Positions 1-6,326 of a DNA stretch of 8,199 nucleotides are shown one piece after another. The notes below the pieces were generated by a model. The model searched no databases. It worked only from the letters and a program-made list of their open reading frames with translations, and was not told the origin of the DNA. This stretch comes from an uncultured Actinomyces sp. (GTDB lineage Bacteria; Actinomycetota; Actinomycetes; Actinomycetales; Actinomycetaceae). The stretch covers positions 1 to 8,199 of the forward strand of contig CALHID010000310.1 in NCBI GenBank assembly GCA_938030835.1, written 5' to 3'. Every line of letters begins with the position of its first letter. Positions within the stretch are counted from its first letter, which is position 1. The position numbers and the translations under genes are program-made.

Positions 1-378
1 GTACTTCAAACGCGTTTCTTCACCGACGTTGCCCGAGTCTTCCGCGTTGGAGGACACCTGGAAAGGAAGTGGCGCAGAAGTATTGAGAATCTCAATATCG
101 TCGCCCATGACTTCAATAGCACCCGTTGCGAGATTCGGGTTCTCATTGCCTTCGGGACGAGCACAGACCTCTCCGGTCACTTTCAAAACGAACTCGCTGC
201 GCAATTCGTGGGCAACGCGTTCATCGCGAACGACCACCTGCGCAATTCCCGAAGCATCACGGAGATCGATGAATGCAACACCGCCGTGGTCACGACGTCG
301 ATCGACCCATCCGGTCAGGGTGACGGTTTGGCCGACAAGGTCAAGGCCAAGCGTTCCAATATTGTGAGTGCGAAGCAC
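1..378 (-). CDS. aspS: Aspartate--tRNA ligase (AspRS), N-terminal part, cut by window edge
   Basis: AspRS attaches aspartate to tRNA-Asp in the cytoplasm. Only the first 126 residues are present, covering the OB-fold anticodon-binding domain. Diagnostic stretches are [19 protein letters not shown] (residues 24-42), the [13 protein letters not shown] segment (74-86) and the closing ETRLKY (121-126), which in the family leads into the YLDLRR catalytic-domain entry. I chose the GTG at 378 because it gives the family's usual MLRTH beginning and has AAAGGA six bases upstream. In-frame ATGs at 402 and 429 would add 8 or 17 residues, and the ATG at 402 has no ribosome binding site. His31 is the residue linked in Pseudomonas to non-discriminating AspRS, which also charges tRNA-Asn; that role here is inference. 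The gene diverges from the MFS gene. Identity is very secure; the start is fairly secure. Confidence 0.96.
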   Translation of the reverse strand, partial: MLRTHNIGTLGLDLVGQTVTLTGWVDRRRDHGGVAFIDLRDASGIAQVVVRDERVAHELRSEFVLKVTGEVCARPEGNENPNLATGAIEVMGDDIEILNTSAPLPFQVSSNAEDSGNVGEETRLKY

Positions 379-384
379 TGGTTT

Positions 385-390
385 TCCTTT
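385..390 (-). promoter_or_regulatory. Ribosome binding site deciding the aspS GTG start
   Basis: Minus-strand AAAGGA lies six bases before the GTG at 378. It resembles the AAGGA sites before the helicase and DUF349 genes, both of which also start with GTG. It argues against the longer ATG starts at 402 and 429. Confidence 0.7.
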
Positions 391-427
391 CGTTGGTACC
401 ATCCGCGAGACGAGCGGCGGCACGGAC

Positions 428-433
428 ATAATA
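428..433 (-). promoter_or_regulatory. Possible -10 box for aspS
   Basis: Minus-strand TATTAT matches five of six bases of TATAAT and sits about 50 bases upstream of the preferred GTG start. No good -35 hexamer is seen at the usual distance (GAGGAG at 17 bases spacing). If real, transcription would begin near 421 and the ATG at 429 could not be used. This is a weak call from one hexamer. Confidence 0.3.
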
Positions 434-503
434 CCCCCAATGCTCCCCCACTCCTCGATCAACGAGTCGACACCCTGAGTTCATTCGTTTGTTTTCATTC
501 AGC

Positions 504-509
504 AATAAT
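504..509 (+). promoter_or_regulatory. Possible -10 box for the MFS gene
   Basis: AATAAT matches five of six bases of the -10 consensus and lies about 78 bases upstream of the MFS start codon, in the divergent intergenic region. The hexamer at 17 bases spacing (TCATTC, 481-486) is not a recognisable -35, so the box would rely on an activator or be fortuitous. Confidence 0.25.
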
Positions 510-574
510 CCGCCGTACCAACAATCGAGGCACACCTTCTGCAGACACTGGCCAAGGTCTCAGACGAAATGTGC

Positions 575-579
575 AAGGA
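575..579 (+). promoter_or_regulatory. Ribosome binding site deciding the MFS start
   Basis: AAGGA ends seven bases before the ATG at 587. The in-frame ATG at 569 lies upstream of this site and its nearest AAGG is about 12 bases away, so the shorter protein is preferred. Confidence 0.65.
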
Positions 580-586
580 TAATGCC

Positions 587-1969
587 ATGTCCCCACGTCC
601 CCGAGTTGAGGCATGGTCAAATGCGGAGAAGGGACTCATGCTCTCCTCCGTCATCTTGATTACGCTTTCCGCTTTTGAATCGCTCGCAACGACCACGATC
701 ATGCCGAACGTCGTTGCCTCTTTCCATGCAGACTCTTGGTTCGCAGTTTCTTCGGGTGCTGCTCTGATTACAAACTTGATTGCAAATGTCCTAGCAGGAG
801 GCCTCAGCGATGCATTGGGTGTCAAAAAAGTGTTTGCCTGGGGATTAGGGCTTTTCTTAGTCGGATTATTAGTAAGTGCTCTCGCTCCCCATATCGCACT
901 ATTCGTTCTCGGTCGACTCATCCAGGGCCTGGGTGGAGGATTTATCATCGTCCCGCTCTACGTCCTTATCGGAGCAATAGCCACTCCCCTGCACCGTCCA
1001 CGCTACTTTGCAGCCTTCTCCCTATCTTGGGTCTTCCCTTCCCTCGTAGGACCTGCCCTTGCCGGAATAATCGTGACATATATTGGATGGAGAGTAGTTT
1101 TTGGTGTAGCTCCTCTCCTCGCAGCATTCGGTGCGATTCCCCTTCATTCAGTTCTTAAAAATTTCTCGATCCCATCTCAAGGAGTTGCACCTTCTTTGCG
1201 CTTCGTCCGACTGGCGCTAGGCAGCGGTATAGGTGTTTTCCTTTTACAGATTTCGGGTACTTTTACTTCGATCTGGGCAATGGTGCTTGTGGGCTCTGCG
1301 GGCCTGACGCTCTCCGCAACAACGCTTCCGCGCCTTCTCCCGCCTGGCTCTTTTAGTCTGAAGCGTGGCATCCCAGCACTTGTCGTGACACGTTTACTCA
1401 TGATGGGAGCAGTGACAGGCGCAGAAGTTGTATTGCCTTTACTTCTTCAACGTGTTCAGGGCTGGACTCCGAGTTCAGCCTCCCTCGTCGTTACTGCAAG
1501 CGCTCTATCGTGGGCTGCTGGTTCGGTCATCCAATCTCATATCCACGTTGGCAAGAACCGGCTTAGACTCCCACGAATCGGAATGGTCTTTGTTGTCATT
1601 GGCCTGGCTCCACTAACAATGCTTCTCCAGATATCCGCCCCTCACTGGCCAATCTTTATCGCCTGGCTCCTTGCTGGATTTGGCGTTGGCCTCACGCACT
1701 CTACGATTTCAGATCTCACGCTTGGGTCAACCGATCCTTCTATGCACGGACGGGCCTCCTCTTGGCTTCAGGTTGCTGACTCGGCCGGTGCAGCCGTAGA
1801 GCTTGCTTTCGTCTCCCTTGCACTGGCGCTATGGAATGCCATCGGTTTCACAGGCCCTATTGCATACCTCCCCGCAACCTTAATCGCTCTCGGAATTGCT
1901 GTTGTCGGTGTGATTGCATCAATGAGAACGCGCAAGGAAGATCTCCTCCCCCGCGCGTGCGCTCAGTGA
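587..1969 (+). CDS. MFS transporter, DHA2-like 14-helix drug/proton antiporter family
   Basis: A 460-residue integral membrane protein, probably a proton-driven exporter of small toxic molecules; the substrate cannot be told from sequence. Hydrophobic segments fit 14 helices: six at about 17-185, two extra central helices at about 207-224 and 228-246, and six more at about 264-447. The TM1 stretch LATTTIMPNV (33-42) is typical of DHA2 exporters. The loop 2-3 motif reads GGLSDALGVKK (71-81), motif B has R110 in LGRLIQGLGGG, and a motif-C-like VGPALAG is at 154-160. The start at 587 is set by its ribosome binding site; ATG 569 would add six residues. It is the only plus-strand gene, lies between otherwise conserved minus-strand genes, and carries at least seven TTA leucine codons (four between residues 87 and 95), which hints at acquisition. 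No regulator gene is beside it in the window. Superfamily is certain; DHA2 placement is likely. Confidence 0.9.
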   Translation: MSPRPRVEAWSNAEKGLMLSSVILITLSAFESLATTTIMPNVVASFHADSWFAVSSGAALITNLIANVLAGGLSDALGVKKVFAWGLGLFLVGLLVSALAPHIALFVLGRLIQGLGGGFIIVPLYVLIGAIATPLHRPRYFAAFSLSWVFPSLVGPALAGIIVTYIGWRVVFGVAPLLAAFGAIPLHSVLKNFSIPSQGVAPSLRFVRLALGSGIGVFLLQISGTFTSIWAMVLVGSAGLTLSATTLPRLLPPGSFSLKRGIPALVVTRLLMMGAVTGAEVVLPLLLQRVQGWTPSSASLVVTASALSWAAGSVIQSHIHVGKNRLRLPRIGMVFVVIGLAPLTMLLQISAPHWPIFIAWLLAGFGVGLTHSTISDLTLGSTDPSMHGRASSWLQVADSAGAAVELAFVSLALALWNAIGFTGPIAYLPATLIALGIAVVGVIASMRTRKEDLLPRACAQ

Positions 1970-1981
1970 TGTAGTTGTCGC

Positions 1982-3970
1982 TTAGCGCCCGAAACGGCGT
2001 CCCTTCCCCAATTTCTTCGAGGCCGACTTCCGTTGAGGCTGCGTGGCTCGCCCACCCCTAAACGAGGACTTTTCGCCAAAGTCACGACCGCCTCGGCGAT
2101 CGTCACGACGATGATCATCTCCATGGCCCAAACGGTGCCCACGTCCGCGCTCCGTGCGGGACTTTGCTAAGTCTCGGGAATCTTTTCGTGAAAGCGCAGC
2201 CTTCTTCGGGGAATGAGCCTTCCCATCGGGTCCCTCATCGACGCGGATTCTCAGTACACGTCCCGAAACATGCGCCTTTGAAATCCGAGCCATGGCATCC
2301 GGACGAAGGTCTGTATGAATTTCGACAAGAGAGAAGGTCGGGTAGATATCAATATGACCGATATCTGCACCGGAAATACCACCTTCACCGGTGATGGCTC
2401 CGACAATCGCACCGGGCTTGACGCGGTCCTTCTTACCCACTTCGATGCGGTAGCGCGTACCAGTTCCGACTGCGTGTCGAGGTGAAGTGCCCTGTTTACG
2501 CGCCTTGAGCGGACGGTCGTTGTCGCGGCCTCCCTCAAAGTGAGCGCGTGCAAATTCGCCCGATTCGTCAAGTTCTTCTTCGCGGCGAATCTTTCCACTA
2601 CCTCGACGGTCTTCAGTAATGCGCGCAGCGGGCCCTTCATCCCCCACTGCCTGGGCAAGAAGCGCGGCTGCGATGTCTTCAATATCCAACGAGGTCGTGT
2701 CATGAACCTCATCAAGAAGCTGCCGGTAAAGATCAAGTCGTCCACGTTCAATACGCGCACCAATCGCATCCAAGATTCTGCTCGCTCTGAACTGTGAGAC
2801 AGCAGCAGGTGAAGGAATCTCGACCTCTTCCATGGGGGTGCCGGTCAGCTTCTCGATCTTGCGAAGTCGGCCATGTTCCCGAGGCGTGAAGAAGGTCAAT
2901 GAGCGCCCTTCACGCCCGGCGCGCCCAGTACGTCCAATTCGGTGTACATAAGCTTCTGCTTCGCGGGGAACGTCAAAGTTGACGACCAAACCAATTCGTT
3001 CAACATCGAGGCCTCGAGCGGCAACATCGGTAGCAACCAGAACATCGAGGGAGCCGTTCTTTAGACGCTCCACCATGCGTTCGCGTTCAGTCTGTGCAAC
3101 ATCACCCGAAATACCTGCAGCCTTAAACCCTCTCGAATTCAGTTCAAGAGCAATTTCCTCAACATCCAGACGCGTGCGGACGAAGACAATTGCGGCATCA
3201 GATTCTTGTGCGCTCTGGTGTTGAGCTCGAGTAGCAAGAACACGCGAAAGCGCACCAATCTTGTGCTTGTAAGGAACGACAGCATAGGTTTGGTGAATCG
3301 TATCAACCGTTGAAGACTCTTCAGAAACGGCAATCTTCAGAGGATCCTTCAAATGCGTTTGCGCAATCTTTTCAATTGCGGCTGGCATTGTCGCTGAGAA
3401 GAGGGCTGTCAAACGATCATCAGGCACTGAGGCGGTAATAGTCTCGACATCTTCAGCGAAGCCCATACGGAGCATTTCATCTGCTTCGTCAAGCACCAAC
3501 ATGACGACCTTGCTTAGATCCAACGCGCCTTTCTCAATAAGGTCAATCACACGGCCGGGAGTACCGACAACCACCTGCGCACCGCGCTTTAACGCACCAA
3601 TCTGAGGGCCATAGGCGGAGCCTCCATAGACGGGAACGACATCGATATCGCGGCTCTGAGCGGCAAAATCAGAAATCGCTTGAGCAGATTGCATCGCCAA
3701 TTCGCGCGTAGGCGCAAGAACAAGTGCCTGCACATGGCGTTGATCTGAATCAATCAAAGCCAAGAGCGGCAGGCCAAAGGCCGCGGTCTTTCCAGTACCT
3801 GTCTGAGCAATTCCAACGACATCATGGAAGTCAAGAAGCGCTGGGATTGCCTCAGCCTGGATAGGGGTTGGAACCTCATAGCCCATGTTTGTGATGGCTT
3901 TGAGGAGATCATCAGGCAGTCCAAGATCTGCGAAAGTAGTCTCGGTAGCGTTTTCGGGTGCAGTGGACAC
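1982..3970 (-). CDS. deaD: DEAD-box ATP-dependent RNA helicase, DeaD/CsdA type with DbpA-like RNA-binding domain
   Basis: A 662-residue cytoplasmic enzyme that unwinds short RNA duplexes with ATP; relatives act in ribosome assembly, mRNA turnover and cold growth. The core motifs are complete: Q motif (F13, Q38), AQTGTGKT (55-62), PTRELA (87-92), TPGR (137-140), DEAD (161-164), SAT (192-194), ATDVAARGLD (313-322) and HRIGRTGR (343-350). A DbpA-type RNA-binding domain spans about 506-577 (IVGAITGEGGISGADIGHID at 522-541). The last 80 or so residues form a basic Arg/Gly/His-rich tail ending in KKLGKGRRFGR, probably disordered and RNA-binding. The start is GTG at 3970 with AAGGA five bases upstream. 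It has its own leader after the hisS terminator and is convergent with the MFS gene. Identity is very secure; the symbol deaD rests on the C-terminal domain. Confidence 0.95.
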   Translation of the reverse strand: MSTAPENATETTFADLGLPDDLLKAITNMGYEVPTPIQAEAIPALLDFHDVVGIAQTGTGKTAAFGLPLLALIDSDQRHVQALVLAPTRELAMQSAQAISDFAAQSRDIDVVPVYGGSAYGPQIGALKRGAQVVVGTPGRVIDLIEKGALDLSKVVMLVLDEADEMLRMGFAEDVETITASVPDDRLTALFSATMPAAIEKIAQTHLKDPLKIAVSEESSTVDTIHQTYAVVPYKHKIGALSRVLATRAQHQSAQESDAAIVFVRTRLDVEEIALELNSRGFKAAGISGDVAQTERERMVERLKNGSLDVLVATDVAARGLDVERIGLVVNFDVPREAEAYVHRIGRTGRAGREGRSLTFFTPREHGRLRKIEKLTGTPMEEVEIPSPAAVSQFRASRILDAIGARIERGRLDLYRQLLDEVHDTTSLDIEDIAAALLAQAVGDEGPAARITEDRRGSGKIRREEELDESGEFARAHFEGGRDNDRPLKARKQGTSPRHAVGTGTRYRIEVGKKDRVKPGAIVGAITGEGGISGADIGHIDIYPTFSLVEIHTDLRPDAMARISKAHVSGRVLRIRVDEGPDGKAHSPKKAALSRKDSRDLAKSRTERGRGHRLGHGDDHRRDDRRGGRDFGEKSSFRGGRATQPQRKSASKKLGKGRRFGR

Positions 3971-3975
3971 AGTTT

Positions 3976-3980
3976 TCCTT
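3976..3980 (-). promoter_or_regulatory. Ribosome binding site of the DEAD-box helicase
   Basis: Minus-strand AAGGA lies five bases before the GTG start at 3970 and confirms a non-ATG start. It begins five bases after the TAA of the small leader ORF at 3985-4065, so ribosomes ending that ORF would cover it. Confidence 0.75.
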
Positions 3981-3984
3981 ACAA

Positions 3985-4065
3985 TTAGCGTCGCTCAGGG
4001 TCGACTTCACGGATGAAGCGCGACCCCACACCGTTTTCACCGCCGAGGCTATGCTCGACCACCAT
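3985..4065 (-). CDS. Possible 26-residue leader peptide upstream of the helicase
   Basis: An ATG-started frame of 26 codons ends in TAA 14 bases before the helicase GTG. A GAGG lies nine bases upstream of its ATG. The peptide begins MVVEHSLGGENG and ends FIREVDPERR; it is hydrophilic, without a signal peptide or membrane segment. It has no run of one amino acid that would suggest classical attenuation. A frame of this length arises easily by chance in such DNA, so the case rests on the ribosome-site-like GAGG, the position inside the leader and the closeness to the helicase ribosome binding site. I recognise no family. Alternatively the region is just untranslated leader. Confidence 0.3.
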   Translation of the reverse strand: MVVEHSLGGENGVGSRFIREVDPERR

Positions 4066-4098
4066 TGGGTAGCGCCTCGTTGCCTAGCAAGGCTATCA

Positions 4099-4104
4099 GG
4101 TCAA
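4099..4104 (-). promoter_or_regulatory. Weak -35-like box upstream of the helicase
   Basis: Minus-strand TTGACC matches five of six bases of TTGACA and lies just downstream of the hisS terminator, where a helicase promoter is expected. The hexamer at 17 bases spacing (AACGAG) is not a convincing -10, so the promoter position is open. Confidence 0.25.
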
Positions 4105-4118
4105 TGCTCTAGAAACAG

Positions 4119-4154
4119 TAGTGCCTTCGGTGAGATCGCACACCGAAGGCACTA
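4119..4154 (-). terminator. Hairpin terminator after hisS
   Basis: A perfect 14-base-pair inverted repeat: minus-strand TAGTGCCTTCGGTG (4154-4141), an eight-base loop, then CACCGAAGGCACTA (4132-4119). It begins eight bases after the hisS stop codon. The following minus-strand bases, CTGTTTCTAG, give only a broken U tract, so termination may be incomplete or assisted. It separates the hisS transcript from the helicase gene. Confidence 0.8.
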
Positions 4155-4161
4155 AAACGCA

Positions 4162-5517
4162 TTAGACATCCATTTCTTCCGTAGGACGGATCGCAGGACG
4201 CACATCCTCTTCAGGAGGTTGCCAACTGTAAATATCAGCCTCAACCTGTTCCCCTGAGCGTATGTCCTTCACCGTATCAGCTTCTCCATCTGAGCCCGGG
4301 AACCATACGAAGGGGATGCCTCGTTTATCAGCGAACTTAATTTGCTTGCCAAATTTTGCTGCGCTAGGTGCCACATCGGTAGGAATACCGCGCCTGCGCA
4401 AGATGGTTGCCAAGGCATTGCAGTGCCGACGCTCTGACTCATCAGCAACGGCAATAACGACACAGGTCGGTACCTTCCGCGAAGCAGAAACCATATCCTG
4501 CGAAAGAATTCGCGATACGAGGCGAGAAACACCAATTGAAAGCCCTACTCCCGGATAGGTACGCTTCCCGTCCTTAGCAAGTGAGTCATAGCGCCCACCG
4601 GAGCAAATGGAGCCAAGATCCTCATGGCCCACAATTTCGCTTTCGTAAACCGAACCGGTGTAATAGTCGAGGCCACGAGCAATCTTGAGGTCAGCGATGA
4701 TGACTCCCGGCATTGCGGCGTTCGCTTCATCAACAAGAGCACAAAGCTCAGTCAGCCCTTGATCGAGAGTTTCACTGGAAACCCCCAAAGCAGCAACTTC
4801 CTGCTGAAGCTGTGAAGCATCTTCACTGCGAATCTGGGCCATGCGAAGAAGAACGTCAATCTGCTCGGGGTTCAACCCTGCCTCGGTCAGTTCTTCCCTC
4901 ACGCCCTCTGGACCGATCTTGTCGAGCTTGTCCAGGCCCCGAAGTGCCGATTCAACATCACTCACACCAATTCCTTCACAAACGCCCTGAACAACCTTGC
5001 GGTTATTCACCAGAACATGGACAGGCGGAATCGGTAAAGACATCAAGGCCTCGGCCATGACAAGAGGAAGATCAACCTCGTAGTGGAACGGCAGCTCCCC
5101 CAAACCAACGACATCAATATCAGCCTGGGTAAACTCGCGGAAACGACCGTCCTGCGGGCGTTCTCCGCGCCATACCTTCTGAATCTGGTAACGCTTAAAG
5201 GGGAAATCGAGCTCGTTTGCGTTCTCAATGACGTATCGCGCAAAGGGCACGGTTAAATCAAAGTGAAGGCCCATCTGGCGTTCTTTAGAAGAGCGCTGTC
5301 CCTCATCTTTCAGTGCCTGTAAGCGATCCAGAACATAGATCTCTTTCGAGGTTTCGCCCTTGGATTGAAGTTGTTCAAGTGTTTCAACCGCTCGAGTTTC
5401 GATACCCGCAAATCCATGGAGCTCAAATACGGAACGGATGTGATCAAGAATCGCTTGTTCAACAATGCGGCCCTGAGGGAGCCACTCGGGAAATCCTGAA
5501 AGTGAAGTACGTGCCAT
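4162..5517 (-). CDS. hisS: Histidine--tRNA ligase (HisRS)
   Basis: A 451-residue class II synthetase charging tRNA-His in the cytoplasm. All signature parts are present: GLHFDLTVPFARY (83-95), motif 2 WRGERPQDGRFREFTQADID (116-135), the histidine loop with R281 and LDYYTG (283-288), SGGRYD (306-311) and motif 3 GVGLSIGVSRL (323-333). The C-terminal anticodon-binding domain follows from about 350, with an acidic tail ending EEMDV. The N-terminus MARTSLSGFPEWLP is typical of actinobacterial HisRS, which supports the ATG at 5517 even though the ribosome site is weak (AGGG only three bases away). It is the third gene of a likely operon, 65 bases after the hydrolase gene with no terminator between, and ends at a strong hairpin. 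Nothing is missing or unusual. Confidence 0.97.
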   Translation of the reverse strand: MARTSLSGFPEWLPQGRIVEQAILDHIRSVFELHGFAGIETRAVETLEQLQSKGETSKEIYVLDRLQALKDEGQRSSKERQMGLHFDLTVPFARYVIENANELDFPFKRYQIQKVWRGERPQDGRFREFTQADIDVVGLGELPFHYEVDLPLVMAEALMSLPIPPVHVLVNNRKVVQGVCEGIGVSDVESALRGLDKLDKIGPEGVREELTEAGLNPEQIDVLLRMAQIRSEDASQLQQEVAALGVSSETLDQGLTELCALVDEANAAMPGVIIADLKIARGLDYYTGSVYESEIVGHEDLGSICSGGRYDSLAKDGKRTYPGVGLSIGVSRLVSRILSQDMVSASRKVPTCVVIAVADESERRHCNALATILRRRGIPTDVAPSAAKFGKQIKFADKRGIPFVWFPGSDGEADTVKDIRSGEQVEADIYSWQPPEEDVRPAIRPTEEMDV

Positions 5518-5582
5518 AATCCCTATTCTTTCACGGAGGAGCTCAGCTGTCGGACCGAGCCACGGGTACGACGAGAGAGAAA

Positions 5583-6326
5583 TTAACCGATGCTCTTCGC
5601 GCGACGTAGATAGGCATTATTCGCCAACTCATCGCCCATCGTCGTCGCTACAGAGTGCCCGGGGAAAAGAATCGTCTGCGGATCAATCACATTTGCAAGG
5701 GTTCGCAAAGTATGTCGCATTTGGGTCTCGTCACCGCCGGGCATATCAGTTCGTCCTACTGAACCGGCAAAAATAACGTCGCCACTGAGCGCCCACGGAA
5801 CAACAACCCCCGTGTCTAGTGCGCGGACGCCGTTCCAATAGACAGTGAGTTCCGAAGCACCCAAGAAAAGCGCCGACCCTTCAGTATGCCCGGGAGCAGG
5901 AACCATCCGGAGAACAAGTCCGGGAACATACTCAAAGGAGTCGACCGGGCATTCTTTGATGACTGAAGGCTTACGCCATCCCTCACTGACTTCTTCCGGA
6001 AGCGGGAGCGAAACGTAGGAGGCTGGATCGTCAAGGCGGTACGCATCGGGTCCCGGGATCCAGACGGGTGCAAGTCCCTCAGGCGCCCACGACGCAACCT
6101 CAGCGCAGTCCCACACGTGGTCAGCATGACCATGCGTTGCTAAAACAGCAGCAACGTATGCCCCGTCTTCCTCGAGCGCCTGACGAATTTCTTCACGTAC
6201 GCCGAAAGAAGGATCGACAACAAGCGCTCCCACTTGCCCGTCTCCCTGAGACTGCGGCGTAATCACGCAGCAATTCGCGCCGTAGAAGGGAGTGGGAATG
6301 ACGTGGATTCGAATGTTCTCGTTCAC
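5583..6326 (-). CDS. Metallo-beta-lactamase-fold hydrolase, glyoxalase II-like
   Basis: A 247-residue predicted zinc-dependent hydrolase, related to hydroxyacylglutathione hydrolases. Actinobacteria generally lack glutathione, so the true substrate is probably another thioester and is not known. Metal ligands are visible: THGHADH (64-70, with H65, H67, D69, H70), H147 in APGHT, D183 in SGDVIFAGSVGRTD, and H224 in FPGH. The N-terminus HVIPTPFYGANCCVI fits this subfamily, which is habitually found next to hisS in actinobacteria. I chose the GTG at 6326 because it overlaps the DUF349 stop codon as GTGA, giving four shared bases. A TTG at 6392 would add 22 residues unlike the family, lying inside the upstream gene. 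There is no clear ribosome binding site, so translation probably depends on coupling to the upstream gene. Family certain, substrate unknown. Confidence 0.92.
   Translation of the reverse strand: MNENIRIHVIPTPFYGANCCVITPQSQGDGQVGALVVDPSFGVREEIRQALEEDGAYVAAVLATHGHADHVWDCAEVASWAPEGLAPVWIPGPDAYRLDDPASYVSLPLPEEVSEGWRKPSVIKECPVDSFEYVPGLVLRMVPAPGHTEGSALFLGASELTVYWNGVRALDTGVVVPWALSGDVIFAGSVGRTDMPGGDETQMRHTLRTLANVIDPQTILFPGHSVATTMGDELANNAYLRRAKSIG

Noticed and set aside
578..583. GATAAT as a -10 box for the MFS gene
   Set aside because: It overlaps the ribosome binding site and would start transcription at or after the start codon; no -35 is visible.
569..586. Upstream ATG for the MFS gene
   Set aside because: The AAGGA at 575-579 lies downstream of this ATG and is correctly spaced for the ATG at 587.
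499..948. Minus-strand open frame antisense to the MFS start
   Set aside because: It overlaps the secure MFS reading frame, shows no domain, and would block the divergent promoter region.
2251..2769. Minus-strand open frame of 172 codons inside the helicase gene
   Set aside because: It lies in another frame of a clearly coding, domain-rich region and has no family resemblance.
5518..5582. Separate promoter or terminator between the hydrolase and hisS
   Set aside because: The 65 bases hold no stem followed by a T-run and no recognisable promoter boxes; only a short GCTC/GAGC pairing is seen.
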